64,000 nt of DNA from Flavobacterium geliluteum (GTDB taxonomy: Bacteria > Bacteroidota > Bacteroidia > Flavobacteriales > Flavobacteriaceae). Of this stretch, positions 36,723 to 46,859 are shown one piece after another (within the stretch, counting starts at the first letter, position 1; the number at the start of each line of letters is the position of its first letter). The stretch lies in contig NZ_JAGFBV010000001.1 of assembly GCF_017948595.1 (NCBI RefSeq), positions 62,001-126,000 of the forward strand. The letters are read 5' to 3'. The notes beneath the pieces are model-generated. The model saw only the letters and a list, made by a program, of their open reading frames with translations, had not been told where the DNA came from and searched no databases. The position numbers and the translations under genes are program-made.

Positions 36723-39700
36723 ATGTCATCAAACAAAAAATACTGGAAAAGTGTTGAAGAACTAGAAAATAGTTCTATTGTTGAGGCGCTTAGAAATAAC
36801 GAATTTGTTGAAGAAATTCCTACTGATGAATTCTTAGGGAATGCAGATGCTTTAGCTACATCTGGAACTTCACGTCGTGACTTTTTAAAGTACGTAGGAT
36901 TTAGTACTGCGGCCGTAACTCTTGCTGCTTGCGAAGGTCCTGTTCACAAGTCGATACCTTATGTGTTGCAACCAGAACAAATCATTCCTGGTGTTGCAGA
37001 TTATTATGCAACTACTGTTTTTGATGGTTTTGATTTTGCCAACCTTTTGGTAAAAACTCGCGAAGGTCGTCCAATTAAAATTGATAACAATACTATTTCT
37101 GGAGCTAAGTTTTCTGCCAATGCTAGAATTCATGCGTCTATCCTGTCATTATACGATAGTATGCGTTTGAAAGAACCTAAGTTGGAAGGAAAAGATACTA
37201 CTTGGTCTGCAGTTGATTTGAAAATTAAATCAAGTATTGCTGATGCAAAAGCAAAAGGAGGACAAGTTGTATTGTTGACTAATACTTTGGCAAGTCCATC
37301 AACTGAGAAATTAATTGGTGAATTTATTGCTAAAAATCCAAATGCAAAACATGTCGTTTACGATGCTGTTTCTTCTTCGGAAGCTTTAGATGCATTCGAA
37401 ACTGTTTACGGAGAAAGAGCTTTGGTTGATTATGATTTTTCAAAAGCTTCTTTAATTGTTTCTGTTGGAGCTGATTTCTTAGGAGATTGGCAAGGTGGTG
37501 GATACGATGCTGGTTATGCTAAAGGACGTATTCCTCAAAACGGAAAAATGTCTCGTCATTTTCAGTTCGAATCAAATATGACATTATCTGGAGCTGCTGC
37601 TGATAAGCGTGTTCCAATGACTATAGCTAATCAAAAGCAAGCTCTAGTTCAAATATATAATATAGTTGTAGGTGCTAATGTTGCTGTCTCTTTAGAGGCT
37701 GCCTTTAAAAACGAAGTTGTAAAAGCTGCTCAACAGCTTAAAGCTGCCGGTTCTAAAGGAGTTTTAGTATCGGGCTTAGAAGATAAAAATGCACAATTAT
37801 TAGTTTTGGCTATCAATCAGGTATTGTCTAGCGAAGCTTTTAATACTGCTGGTACAAGACAAATTAGAAAAGGTTCTAACGCTACAGTTGCACAACTATT
37901 AAAAGACATGAACGCAGGAAGTGTTCATACTTTAATTATGAGTGGAGTTAATCCAGTGTATACTTTGGCAGATGCCCCTTCTTTTGAAGCTGGATTGAAA
38001 AAAGTAAAAACTTCTGTTGCATTTTCTTTAAAAGAAGATGAGACAGCTTTACTTACTACTATTGCTGCTCCAGCTCCTCATTATTTAGAAGCTTGGGGTG
38101 ATGTTATGATTACAAAAGGAACTTATAGCTTGACTCAGCCAACCATTCGTCCTATTTTCAATACAAAACAATTTCAAGATGTTTTACTATCATTAAACGG
38201 AACTCCTGGAACTTTTTACGATTATATCAAAGCCAATTCGGGTGGTATTATTGCAGGTTCTTCTTGGAATCAAGTTTTGCATGATGGTGTTTTTGTGTTA
38301 GGATCTACAGCTTTAACAGGAGGTTCTTATGACTATTCTGCAGCTGCTGGTGCCTTGTCTAAATCAAAATCTATTGGTGATTTTGAGTTAGTATTGTACA
38401 CAAAAACTGGTTTAGGTGACGGGCAACAAGCAAACAATCCTTGGTTGCAAGAGTTTCCAGATCCAATTACAAGAGTTTCTTGGGATAATTACGTAACCGT
38501 TTCGAATGCAGATGCCAAAAAACTTGGATTATCTAATGAAATTGTTGCAAACGGTGGTTTAAACGGAAGCTATGCTACAATTACTACTGCTGATGGTTTA
38601 AAACTTGAAAAAGTACCTGTAATTGTTCAACCAGGACAAGCTGTTGGTACACTAGGTTTAGCTGTTGGTTATGGTCGTAAGGCTGCTTTAAAAGACGAAA
38701 TGCAGGTAGGTTTAAACGCTTACGCTTTATATAAAAATTTCAATAGTGTTCAATCTGTTTCTATTGCGAAAGCAAATGGAGAGCATGAGTTTGCTTGTGT
38801 TCAAGGTCAGAAAACATTAATGGGCAGAGGAGATATTATTAAAGAAACTACTCTTAAGATTTTCAATGAAGAGGATGCTGAATATTGGAACGAACAACCA
38901 ATGGTATCTTTAGATCACGAAGAAGTTAAGGCTACAACAGTTGATTTATGGGAATCATTTGATCGTTCTACAGGACATCACTTTAATCTTTCTATAGATT
39001 TGAACGCTTGTACAGGTTGTGGAGCATGTGTTATTGCTTGTCATGCTGAGAACAATGTTCCTGTTGTTGGAAAAGCAGAGGTAAGAAGAAGTCGTGATAT
39101 GCACTGGTTGCGTATTGACAGATATTACTCTTCAGAAAGTACTTTTGAAGGGGATAATGAAAGAAAAGAGAATATTGCTGGTTTATCTAGTTCATTGTCT
39201 ACTTTTAATGAGATGGAAAAAGCAGGAGATAATCCTCAAGTTGCTTTCCAGCCTGTAATGTGTCAACATTGTAACCACGCACCATGTGAAACTGTTTGTC
39301 CTGTTGCTGCAACATCTCACAGTCGTCAAGGTCAAAACCACATGGCATACAACAGATGTGTAGGTACTCGTTATTGTGCCAACAACTGTCCTTATAAAGT
39401 ACGTCGTTTTAACTGGTTCTTGTACAACAAAAACAGTGAATTTGATTATCACATGAATGATGATTTAGGTCGCATGGTATTAAACCCAGACGTAAACGTT
39501 CGTTCTCGTGGAGTTATGGAGAAATGTTCTATGTGTATTCAAATGACACAAGCTACTATATTAAAAGCTAAAAAAGAAGGTCGCCCAGTTGTTGACGGAG
39601 AATTCCAAACAGCATGTTCAAGTGCTTGTTCTTCTGGAGCGATGATATTTGGTGATGTTAATGATAAAGAAAGTAAAGTTGCCAAGTTGGCTGCTGACGA

Positions 39701-39776
39701 AAGATCATATCACTTGTTGGAGCATGTTGGAACAAAACCTAATGTGGTTTACCATGTTAAAGTTAGAAATACGTAG
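36723..39776 (+). CDS. actB: Alternative complex III iron-sulfur subunit ActB
   Basis: ActB combines a molybdopterin-oxidoreductase-like domain, thought to lack the cofactor in this family, with a ferredoxin-like domain. The 1017-residue protein has a twin-arginine-type signal (SRRDFLKYVGFS, residues 50-61) and LAAC at 67-70, which may be lipidated, so it probably sits on the periplasmic face. The C-terminal cluster ligands are CTGCGACVIAC from residue 763, CQHCNHAPCETVC near 846, CVGTRYCANNCP near 879 and CSMC near 936, enough for four Fe-S clusters. It follows actA after 32 bases. Confidence 0.95.
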   Translation: MSSNKKYWKSVEELENSSIVEALRNNEFVEEIPTDEFLGNADALATSGTSRRDFLKYVGFSTAAVTLAACEGPVHKSIPYVLQPEQIIPGVADYYATTVFDGFDFANLLVKTREGRPIKIDNNTISGAKFSANARIHASILSLYDSMRLKEPKLEGKDTTWSAVDLKIKSSIADAKAKGGQVVLLTNTLASPSTEKLIGEFIAKNPNAKHVVYDAVSSSEALDAFETVYGERALVDYDFSKASLIVSVGADFLGDWQGGGYDAGYAKGRIPQNGKMSRHFQFESNMTLSGAAADKRVPMTIANQKQALVQIYNIVVGANVAVSLEAAFKNEVVKAAQQLKAAGSKGVLVSGLEDKNAQLLVLAINQVLSSEAFNTAGTRQIRKGSNATVAQLLKDMNAGSVHTLIMSGVNPVYTLADAPSFEAGLKKVKTSVAFSLKEDETALLTTIAAPAPHYLEAWGDVMITKGTYSLTQPTIRPIFNTKQFQDVLLSLNGTPGTFYDYIKANSGGIIAGSSWNQVLHDGVFVLGSTALTGGSYDYSAAAGALSKSKSIGDFELVLYTKTGLGDGQQANNPWLQEFPDPITRVSWDNYVTVSNADAKKLGLSNEIVANGGLNGSYATITTADGLKLEKVPVIVQPGQAVGTLGLAVGYGRKAALKDEMQVGLNAYALYKNFNSVQSVSIAKANGEHEFACVQGQKTLMGRGDIIKETTLKIFNEEDAEYWNEQPMVSLDHEEVKATTVDLWESFDRSTGHHFNLSIDLNACTGCGACVIACHAENNVPVVGKAEVRRSRDMHWLRIDRYYSSESTFEGDNERKENIAGLSSSLSTFNEMEKAGDNPQVAFQPVMCQHCNHAPCETVCPVAATSHSRQGQNHMAYNRCVGTRYCANNCPYKVRRFNWFLYNKNSEFDYHMNDDLGRMVLNPDVNVRSRGVMEKCSMCIQMTQATILKAKKEGRPVVDGEFQTACSSACSSGAMIFGDVNDKESKVAKLAADERSYHLLEHVGTKPNVVYHVKVRNT

Positions 39777-39814
39777 TACAAAAAATTATTAATTAAGAAA
39801 CAATATAAAGGATT

Positions 39815-41215
39815 ATGTCGTCTCATTACGAAGCACCCATTAGAAAACCTTTAGTTATAGGTGATAAATCTTATCACGACGTAACAGTAGATGTAGCTGC
39901 GCCTGTTGAAGGACCTGCAAATAAACATTGGTGGATTGTATTTTCAATCGCATTAATAGCCTTCCTTTGGGGATTAGGCTGTATAATATACACCGTATCT
40001 ACCGGTATCGGAACTTGGGGATTAAATAAAACAGTTGGTTGGGCTTGGGATATCACGAACTTCGTTTGGTGGGTTGGTATTGGTCACGCTGGAACATTGA
40101 TTTCTGCGGTATTATTACTTTTCCGTCAACGTTGGAGAATGGCTATTAACCGTTCTGCAGAAGCAATGACTATTTTCTCAGTAGTTCAGGCTGGTTTATT
40201 TCCAATTATTCACATGGGTCGTCCATGGTTAGCGTATTGGGTTTTACCTATTCCAAATCAGTTTGGATCTCTTTGGGTAAACTTTAACTCGCCATTACTT
40301 TGGGACGTATTCGCAATTTCAACGTATCTTTCGGTATCATTAGTTTTCTGGTGGACTGGTTTACTTCCTGATTTTGCAATGCTACGTGATAGAGCAGTAA
40401 CACCTTTTACAAAAAAAGTATATTCTATCCTTAGTTTTGGATGGAGTGGAAGAGCAAAAGACTGGCAACGTTTTGAAGAAGTATCTTTGGTACTTGCAGG
40501 TTTGGCTACACCACTTGTACTTTCTGTACATACTATTGTATCGATGGACTTTGCTACTTCTGTAATTCCAGGATGGCATACTACCATTTTTCCTCCGTAC
40601 TTCGTTGCTGGAGCGGTATTCTCAGGATTTGCTATGGTAAATACCTTGCTTATTGTCATGAGAAAAGTTTCTAATCTTGAAGCATATATTACTTTACAAC
40701 ATATAGAATTGATGAATATAGTAATCATGATTACTGGTTCTATTGTAGGGGTTGCTTATATTACCGAGTTATTCGTAGCATGGTATTCAGGAGTTGAATA
40801 TGAGCAATACGCTTTCTTAAACAGAGCTACTGGACCTTACTGGTGGGCATATTGGTCAATGATGACCTGTAATGTTTTTTCTCCACAATTTATGTGGTTC
40901 AAAAAACTAAGAACAAGTATCATGTTTTCATTTATTATTTCGATTGTGGTAAACATCGGAATGTGGTTTGAAAGATTCGTAATTATCGTTACTTCTTTAC
41001 ATAGAGATTATCTTCCATCTTCTTGGACAATGTTTTCACCAACATTTGTTGATATTGGAATTTTCATCGGAACAATTGGTTTCTTCTTTGTATTATTTTT
41101 ACTGTACTCAAGAACATTCCCTGTAATTGCTCAGGCAGAGGTAAAAACAATTTTGAAAGGAACAGGAGATAATTACATTAGAGAAAGAGCAAATAAAGAT
41201 TCACATCATGAGTAA
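39815..41215 (+). CDS. actC: Alternative complex III quinol-binding subunit ActC (NrfD-like)
   Basis: The 466-residue membrane protein has about ten hydrophobic segments and belongs to the NrfD/PsrC family, which binds quinol in the membrane. Family segments include FVWWVGIGHAGTLISAVLLL, IHMGRPWLAYW and GWHTTIFPPYFVAGA. In alternative complex III, ActC and ActF are paired NrfD-like subunits. It overlaps actD by 8 bases, so translation is coupled. Confidence 0.95.
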   Translation: MSSHYEAPIRKPLVIGDKSYHDVTVDVAAPVEGPANKHWWIVFSIALIAFLWGLGCIIYTVSTGIGTWGLNKTVGWAWDITNFVWWVGIGHAGTLISAVLLLFRQRWRMAINRSAEAMTIFSVVQAGLFPIIHMGRPWLAYWVLPIPNQFGSLWVNFNSPLLWDVFAISTYLSVSLVFWWTGLLPDFAMLRDRAVTPFTKKVYSILSFGWSGRAKDWQRFEEVSLVLAGLATPLVLSVHTIVSMDFATSVIPGWHTTIFPPYFVAGAVFSGFAMVNTLLIVMRKVSNLEAYITLQHIELMNIVIMITGSIVGVAYITELFVAWYSGVEYEQYAFLNRATGPYWWAYWSMMTCNVFSPQFMWFKKLRTSIMFSFIISIVVNIGMWFERFVIIVTSLHRDYLPSSWTMFSPTFVDIGIFIGTIGFFFVLFLLYSRTFPVIAQAEVKTILKGTGDNYIRERANKDSHHE

Positions 41216-41732
41216 TAAAGTAATATACGCCATTTATAATGACGATGATATTTTGATGGATGCAGTAAAGAAAACCAGAGCTGCGCATCATCATATTGAA
41301 GAAGTTTTTACTCCATTCCCTGTTCACGGTTTGGATAAAGCTATGGGTTTAGCACCAACAAGATTAGCTATTTGTGCTTTCTTATATGGTTGTGTTGGTA
41401 TTTCTGTTGCAACAACTATGATGAGTTATATAATGATTCATGACTGGCCTCAGGATATTGGTGGAAAACCAAGTTTTAGTTTCATTCAGAATATGCCTGC
41501 ATTTGTGCCTATTATGTTTGAGATGACAGTATTTTTTGCTGCCCACTTAATGGTAATAACTTTTTATATGAGAAGTAGATTATGGCCATTTAAAGAAGCT
41601 GAAAATCCTGATGTAAGAACAACAGATGACCATTTTTTAATGGAAGTTGCTGTAAACAATAACGAAGCAGAACTAGTTTCTTTTTTCGAAGGTACAGGAG
41701 CAGTTGAAGTTAAAGTAATTGAAAAGAATTAA
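41208..41732 (+). CDS. actD: Alternative complex III subunit ActD (DUF3341)
   Basis: The 174-residue protein has the DUF3341 layout: a soluble N-terminal part (VIYAIYNDDDILMDAVKKTR, then VFTPFPVHGLDKAMGL) followed by two membrane segments around residues 58-80 and 100-122. It is a small structural membrane subunit of the complex. The start lies in the end of actC; actE follows after 8 bases. Confidence 0.93.
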   Translation: MSNKVIYAIYNDDDILMDAVKKTRAAHHHIEEVFTPFPVHGLDKAMGLAPTRLAICAFLYGCVGISVATTMMSYIMIHDWPQDIGGKPSFSFIQNMPAFVPIMFEMTVFFAAHLMVITFYMRSRLWPFKEAENPDVRTTDDHFLMEVAVNNNEAELVSFFEGTGAVEVKVIEKN

Positions 41733-41740
41733 TTGTAGCT

Positions 41741-42286
41741 ATGAAAAGGATATATAAAATAACACTTTTAGTTGGTATAACTATTTTAGTTTCATCTTGC
41801 CACAATAATTCGGCACCAAACTATCAGTATTTCCCAAATATGTATGAATCTGTAGGGTATGAAACTTATTCAGAAGCAAAAGTATTTAAGGGAGGAAAAG
41901 AAGGACAACTTCCTGCAGAAGGAACTATCAATAGAGGTTTTGTGCCTTATGAATACCCAAATACCACTGAAGGTTATGAATTGGCTAAAGCTAATTTAAT
42001 GTCACCTTTGGCTGCTGCTGAAAGAAATTCTGAAAAAGGTAAAGAACTTTTTGAAATTTATTGTATCAGTTGTCATGGTGCATCTGGAAACGGTAAAGGT
42101 AAATTGGTTGAGAGAGAAAAATTTCTTGGAGTACCTAGTTATAAAGACAGAGTTATTACTGAAGGAAGTGTCTTTCATGTTGTAACTTATGGTTTAAATT
42201 CAATGGGTTCCCATGCAAATCAATTAAGTGCCCACGAACGTTGGTTAGTTGCTGACTATGTTCTAAAACTAAAAAGCCAATTATAA
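41741..42286 (+). CDS. actE: Alternative complex III mono-heme cytochrome c lipoprotein ActE
   Basis: The 181-residue protein has a lipoprotein signal (MKRIYKITLLVGITILVSS, Cys20) and one cytochrome c domain with CISCH at about 108-112 and a distal NSMGSHANQL segment that may supply the axial Met. It probably accepts electrons within the complex and hands them to the oxidase or a soluble carrier. The stop is directly followed by the actF region. Confidence 0.93.
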   Translation: MKRIYKITLLVGITILVSSCHNNSAPNYQYFPNMYESVGYETYSEAKVFKGGKEGQLPAEGTINRGFVPYEYPNTTEGYELAKANLMSPLAAAERNSEKGKELFEIYCISCHGASGNGKGKLVEREKFLGVPSYKDRVITEGSVFHVVTYGLNSMGSHANQLSAHERWLVADYVLKLKSQL

Positions 42287-42313
42287 TTGTTGAACAAACT
42301 GATCGTAATAGAT

Positions 42314-43711
42314 ATGTATACATTTTCAAGTAAATTAAAAACTTTTTCTATCATTCTAATGGCCGTTGGTATATTAGGAATTGGGTATGGTTTTTTAAGT
42401 GCTCCTAAAGATATTCAAGAAGTTGAAAAATTACTAGCTGCAGATGCAAATGGCGGACACGGTGCTGCTCACGGAGAGACAGCAGAGACTTCGCATAAAG
42501 AAGCAGCAGGTCATCACGAAGTTGCTGTTACCGAGCATGAATCACACGAAGGTGGAGAGCACGCAAAATTTGGCGCTAAGGATGAAAACAAAGAACATTT
42601 AACTCACGTTTTACACCAATTACAAAACAAACCTTGGTCTGCGTTGTATGTTGCTTGTATTTTCTTCTTGTTGCTTTCTATGGGTGTTTTGGCATTTTAT
42701 GCTATTCAGCAAGTAGCTCAAGCAGGTTGGTCTCCGGTACTTTTTAGAGTTATGCAGGGTATTACAGCTTATTTGCCTGTTGGTTCTTTGATCTTCTTTA
42801 TTATTCTGGTACTTTGTGGATTACACTTAAATCATATTTTTGTATGGTTGGGTGAAGGAGTTACAGATCCTAAGAGTGAGCATTATGATGCTATTATTGC
42901 TGGTAAAGCGGGTTATTTAAATTTTCCGTTTTGGATCGCTAGAGCTGCAATATTTTTATTAGGATGGAACTTATATCGTTACTATTCTAGAAAAAATTGT
43001 TTGGCTCAGGATGAAGCTAATGACGATTTAAACTATAAAAAGAATTTCAAACAATCTGCTGGATTTTTAGTTTTCTTTATTGTTTCTGAATCTATTATGT
43101 CTTGGGACTGGATTATGTCTTTTGATCCACATTGGTTCAGTACATTATTTGGTTGGTATGTATTTGCTTCTTTCTTTGTAAGTGGTATTACGACAATCGC
43201 TTTGGTTACTATATACTTAAAATCTAAAGGATATTTAGAATATGTAAATACAAGTCACATTCACGATTTAGCTAAATTTATGTTTGGGATTAGTGTATTT
43301 TGGACATATTTATGGTTCTCTCAATTTATGTTGATCTGGTACGCAAATATTCCTGAAGAGGTTACTTATTTTGTCACAAGAATTCAATTATACAACTTGC
43401 CTTTCTTTGGTGCTGTCGTGATGAATTTTGTATTCCCATTATTGATATTAATTAATACAGATTTCAAACGTATTAGTTGGGTTATTGTAATGGCTGGTAT
43501 TGTTATTCTATTAGGTCATTATGTTGATTTCTTTAATATGATTATGCCGGGTACAGTTGGAGATAAATGGTTCATTGGAGTTTCTGAAATTGCATCTATT
43601 CTTTTCTTCCTAGGTTTGTTTATTTTTGTTGTTTTCACAGCATTGACTAAATCTCCTTTGTTGGCAAAAAGAAATCCTTTTATAGAAGAAAGTAAACATT
43701 TTCATTATTAA
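42314..43711 (+). CDS. actF: Alternative complex III quinol-binding subunit ActF (NrfD-like)
   Basis: This is the second NrfD-like membrane subunit of the complex, 465 residues from the ATG at 42314. The open frame begins at TTG codons at 42287 immediately after the actE stop, but MYTFSSKLKTFSIILMAVG is the natural membrane-segment start. After the first segment comes an exposed loop of about 70 residues unusually rich in His (HGAAHGETAETSHKEAAGHH), then about nine more membrane segments, with SWDWIMSFDPHWFSTLFGWY as a recognisable core. The His-rich loop may bind metal. Confidence 0.92.
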   Translation: MYTFSSKLKTFSIILMAVGILGIGYGFLSAPKDIQEVEKLLAADANGGHGAAHGETAETSHKEAAGHHEVAVTEHESHEGGEHAKFGAKDENKEHLTHVLHQLQNKPWSALYVACIFFLLLSMGVLAFYAIQQVAQAGWSPVLFRVMQGITAYLPVGSLIFFIILVLCGLHLNHIFVWLGEGVTDPKSEHYDAIIAGKAGYLNFPFWIARAAIFLLGWNLYRYYSRKNCLAQDEANDDLNYKKNFKQSAGFLVFFIVSESIMSWDWIMSFDPHWFSTLFGWYVFASFFVSGITTIALVTIYLKSKGYLEYVNTSHIHDLAKFMFGISVFWTYLWFSQFMLIWYANIPEEVTYFVTRIQLYNLPFFGAVVMNFVFPLLILINTDFKRISWVIVMAGIVILLGHYVDFFNMIMPGTVGDKWFIGVSEIASILFFLGLFIFVVFTALTKSPLLAKRNPFIEESKHFHY

Positions 43712-43730
43712 TATTTAAAGAAATAAACAG

Positions 43731-44921
43731 ATGACAAGTTTGTTGGTAATTATAGTTTTAGTTTTATTAGCAGTTGCTTTGTGGCAATTGACCAAGATTT
43801 TTGATCTTACTCAAGTAGGATCTTCTTCGGACGATTCACAAGTTGCATCAGATAATGATAATAATGTTCAGGGATATATTATGTTCGGGTTTTTGGCCTT
43901 TATATATATATTTACAATTTATGGTTTATTAAAATGGGGTAATTTAGCACTTCATACTCCAGCTTCAGAGCATGGTTCTTTAGTAGACAGTTTGATGAAT
44001 ATTACTTGGGTATTAATCTTTACAGTTCAAATTATTACGCAAGGTTTACTATATTGGTTTTCTTTTAAATATAAAGGGAATAAAGATAAAAAAGCATTGT
44101 TTTTTGCTGATAGTAATAAATTAGAAGCAATTTGGAGTATTATCCCTTCAGTTGTTTTAGCAGTTTTGATTCTTTACGGGCTATATGCTTGGAATAACAT
44201 TATGTTTGTTGATAAAGATGAAGATGTTATTGAAATCGAATTATACGCACAACAATTTAAATGGACAGCAAGATATGCAGGCCAAGATAACGTATTAGGA
44301 AAAGCAAATGTTCGTTTGATTGAAGGTATCAATACTTTAGGTGTTGATATGTCTGATCCTAACGCTCAGGATGATATTATTGTTTCTGAATTGCATATTC
44401 CGAAAGGAAAAAAAGTACATTTCAAAATGCGTTCTCAAGATGTATTACACTCAGCTTACATGCCTCATTTTAGAGCGCAAATGAACTGTGTTCCTGGTAT
44501 GGTAACTGAATTTGCTTTTATTCCAACTTATACAACTGCAGAATACAGAGAGTTGCCTTTTATGGTTGAAAAAATAGCAAACATCAACAAAATTAGAGCT
44601 GTAAAAAGTGCTGAATTAGTTGCACAAGGCGGAACGGCTTTAGATCCTTATACATTTGATTATTTATTATTATGTAATAAAATTTGTGGTGCATCGCATT
44701 ACAACATGCAAATGAAAATTGTGGTTGATTCTCCGGCAGAATACAAAAAATGGTTGAGCGAGAAAACTACATTATCTCAGGATATCAAAGCTGCAGCAGC
44801 TGCAGAAAAAACAGCTGAAGGAGCTGAATCAACGAAAGATAGTACTAGTGCTGTAAATGATACTGTAAAAGCAGTTATCGATACTGTTAAGGCAGTTGTG
44901 GCTAAAGTAGCGATGAAATAA
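43731..44921 (+). CDS. coxB: Cytochrome c oxidase subunit II
   Basis: Subunit II carries the CuA centre that receives electrons from cytochrome c. The 396-residue protein has an early hydrophobic segment plus membrane segments near 47-67, 87-109 and 136-156. A periplasmic cupredoxin domain follows, with HSAYMPHFRAQMNCVPG and the CuA motif CNKICGASHYNM intact. There is no cytochrome c domain at the C-terminus; instead there is an Ala/Thr/Asp-rich tail (KAAAAAEKTAEG). It is placed directly after the act genes, so alternative complex III probably delivers electrons to this oxidase. Confidence 0.96.
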   Translation: MTSLLVIIVLVLLAVALWQLTKIFDLTQVGSSSDDSQVASDNDNNVQGYIMFGFLAFIYIFTIYGLLKWGNLALHTPASEHGSLVDSLMNITWVLIFTVQIITQGLLYWFSFKYKGNKDKKALFFADSNKLEAIWSIIPSVVLAVLILYGLYAWNNIMFVDKDEDVIEIELYAQQFKWTARYAGQDNVLGKANVRLIEGINTLGVDMSDPNAQDDIIVSELHIPKGKKVHFKMRSQDVLHSAYMPHFRAQMNCVPGMVTEFAFIPTYTTAEYRELPFMVEKIANINKIRAVKSAELVAQGGTALDPYTFDYLLLCNKICGASHYNMQMKIVVDSPAEYKKWLSEKTTLSQDIKAAAAAEKTAEGAESTKDSTSAVNDTVKAVIDTVKAVVAKVAMK

Positions 44922-44952
44922 TATTTATTAAGAAAATTTAAAGTATACATAT

Positions 44953-46749
44953 ATGTCAGCAGAAGCACACGATCACGGACACGATCACGAGCACGAACAT
45001 CATCATAAAGAGACTTTCATTACTAAATATATCTTTAGTATTGATCACAAAATGATTGCTAAACAATACTTGATTACAGGTATTATTATGGGAATCATAG
45101 GTATTGCAATGTCTTTGCTTTTTAGAATGCAATTGGCTTGGCCTGAAGAGTCTTTCAAAATTTTTAATGTATTATTAGGAGATAAATTTGCACCAAATGG
45201 TGTAATGGCCAACGATATTTATTTGGCTTTGGTTACCATACATGGTACCATCATGGTATTCTTTGTATTGACTGCTGGTCTAAGTGGTACTTTTAGTAAT
45301 TTGCTTATTCCTCTTCAAATTGGAGCACGAGATATGGCATCAGGTTTCATGAACATGATTTCATATTGGTTATTTTTCTTATCTGCTGTTATCATGGTGG
45401 CTTCATTGTTTGTCGAAGCAGGACCGGCTTCTGCGGGTTGGACAATTTATCCTCCTTTAAGTGCTTTACCACAAGCAATTCCAGGTTCTGGAACCGGTAT
45501 GACTTTATGGTTAGTTTCGATGGCTATTTTTATTGCATCTTCATTAATGGGATCTTTAAATTACATTGTTACGGTTATCAATTTAAGAACTAAAGGAATG
45601 TCTATGACCAGACTTCCATTAACAATCTGGACGTTTTTTGTAACTGCTATTATTGGTGTTATTTCGTTCCCAGTTTTATTGTCTGCTGCCTTATTATTGA
45701 TTTTTGACAGAAGTTTTGGTACTTCTTTCTTCTTATCTGATATTTATATTGCAGGAGAGGTTTTACACTACCAGGGTGGTTCGCCAGTTTTATTCGAACA
45801 CTTATTTTGGTTCTTAGGACATCCTGAGGTTTATATTGTAATTTTGCCAGCAATGGGTCTAGTTTCTGAGATTATGGCTACGAATTCTCGTAAACCAATT
45901 TTCGGATATAGAGCGATGATCATGTCGGTTCTTGCAATTGCATTTTTATCTACAATTGTTTGGGGTCACCACATGTTTATTTCAGGTATGAATCCTTTCT
46001 TAGGATCTGTATTTACTTTTACTACTTTATTGATTGCAATTCCGTCTGCTGTAAAAGCGTTCAACTGGATCACAACTTTATGGAAGGGTAACCTACAATT
46101 CAATCCTGCTATGTTATTCTCAATCGGAATGGTTTCAACTTTCATCACTGGAGGTTTAACTGGAATCATTTTAGGAGATAGTACTTTAGATATTAATGTT
46201 CATGATACTTATTTTGTAATTGCTCACTTTCACCTTGTAATGGGTATCTCTGCACTTTACGGAATGTTTGGTGGAATTTACCATTGGTTTCCTAAAATGT
46301 ACGGAAGAATGTTGAATAAGAATCTAGGTTATATTCACTTTTGGGTAACAGCAGTTTGTGCTTACGGAGTATTTTTTCCAATGCACTTTATCGGATTAGC
46401 TGGTTTGCCAAGACGTTACTATACCAATACAAACTTCCCATTATTTGATGATTTACAAAATGTGAATGTTTTAATTACTACATTCGCTTTAATAGGTGGA
46501 GCTTTCCAATTAGTATTTTTGTACAACTTTTTCAGTAGTATTTTCTATGGTAAAAAAGCAGTTCAAAATCCTTGGAGATCTACAACTTTAGAATGGACTA
46601 CTCCTGTAGAGCACATTCACGGTAACTGGCCGGGAGAAATTCCTCACGTACACCGTTGGCCTTACGATTATAGTAATCCAAATCATGATGTAGATTTTGT
46701 ACCGCAAAATGTACCAATGAAAGAAGGTGAAGAAGTTTTACATCACTAA
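44953..46749 (+). CDS. coxA: Cytochrome c oxidase subunit I
   Basis: Subunit I is the proton-pumping catalytic core. The 598-residue protein has His97 (VTIHGT) and His427 as probable heme a ligands, and His425 (VIAHFH) for heme a3. His290 with Tyr294 (GHPEVY), His339 and His340 (WGHHMF) are the CuB ligands. The first 20 residues are strikingly His- and Asp-rich (AHDHGHDHEHEHHHKE), which is not part of the usual core. No subunit III gene follows: a terminator at 46760 ends the cluster, so coxC must lie elsewhere. Confidence 0.97.
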   Translation: MSAEAHDHGHDHEHEHHHKETFITKYIFSIDHKMIAKQYLITGIIMGIIGIAMSLLFRMQLAWPEESFKIFNVLLGDKFAPNGVMANDIYLALVTIHGTIMVFFVLTAGLSGTFSNLLIPLQIGARDMASGFMNMISYWLFFLSAVIMVASLFVEAGPASAGWTIYPPLSALPQAIPGSGTGMTLWLVSMAIFIASSLMGSLNYIVTVINLRTKGMSMTRLPLTIWTFFVTAIIGVISFPVLLSAALLLIFDRSFGTSFFLSDIYIAGEVLHYQGGSPVLFEHLFWFLGHPEVYIVILPAMGLVSEIMATNSRKPIFGYRAMIMSVLAIAFLSTIVWGHHMFISGMNPFLGSVFTFTTLLIAIPSAVKAFNWITTLWKGNLQFNPAMLFSIGMVSTFITGGLTGIILGDSTLDINVHDTYFVIAHFHLVMGISALYGMFGGIYHWFPKMYGRMLNKNLGYIHFWVTAVCAYGVFFPMHFIGLAGLPRRYYTNTNFPLFDDLQNVNVLITTFALIGGAFQLVFLYNFFSSIFYGKKAVQNPWRSTTLEWTTPVEHIHGNWPGEIPHVHRWPYDYSNPNHDVDFVPQNVPMKEGEEVLHH

Positions 46750-46759
46750 AAAAATATAG

Positions 46760-46788
46760 AAAAGACTGTCAGTAATGATAGTCTTTTT
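46760..46788 (+). terminator. Intrinsic terminator of the act-cox cluster
   Basis: AAAAGACTGTCA (46760-46771) pairs with TGATAGTCTTTT (46776-46787, one G-U) around a 4-base loop, followed by T. Confidence 0.85.
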
Positions 46789-46827
46789 TGTTTTAGTTAA
46801 AGTTTACGATGTCTAAATTTCATGTTT

Positions 46828-46855
46828 TACAAACTGATTAGTTTGTATATCTTTG
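46828..46855 (+). promoter_or_regulatory. ruvB promoter element with an overlapping inverted repeat
   Basis: TATCTTTG at 46848-46855 is a -7 element only 4 bases before the ruvB ATG, so the message may be nearly leaderless. Directly upstream, TACAAACT (46828-46835) and AGTTTGTA (46840-46847) form an 8+8 inverted repeat with a 4-base centre, lying between the expected -33 and the -7. This is a typical placement for a repressor site; which protein binds is unknown. Confidence 0.6.
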
Positions 46856-46859
46856 TAAG

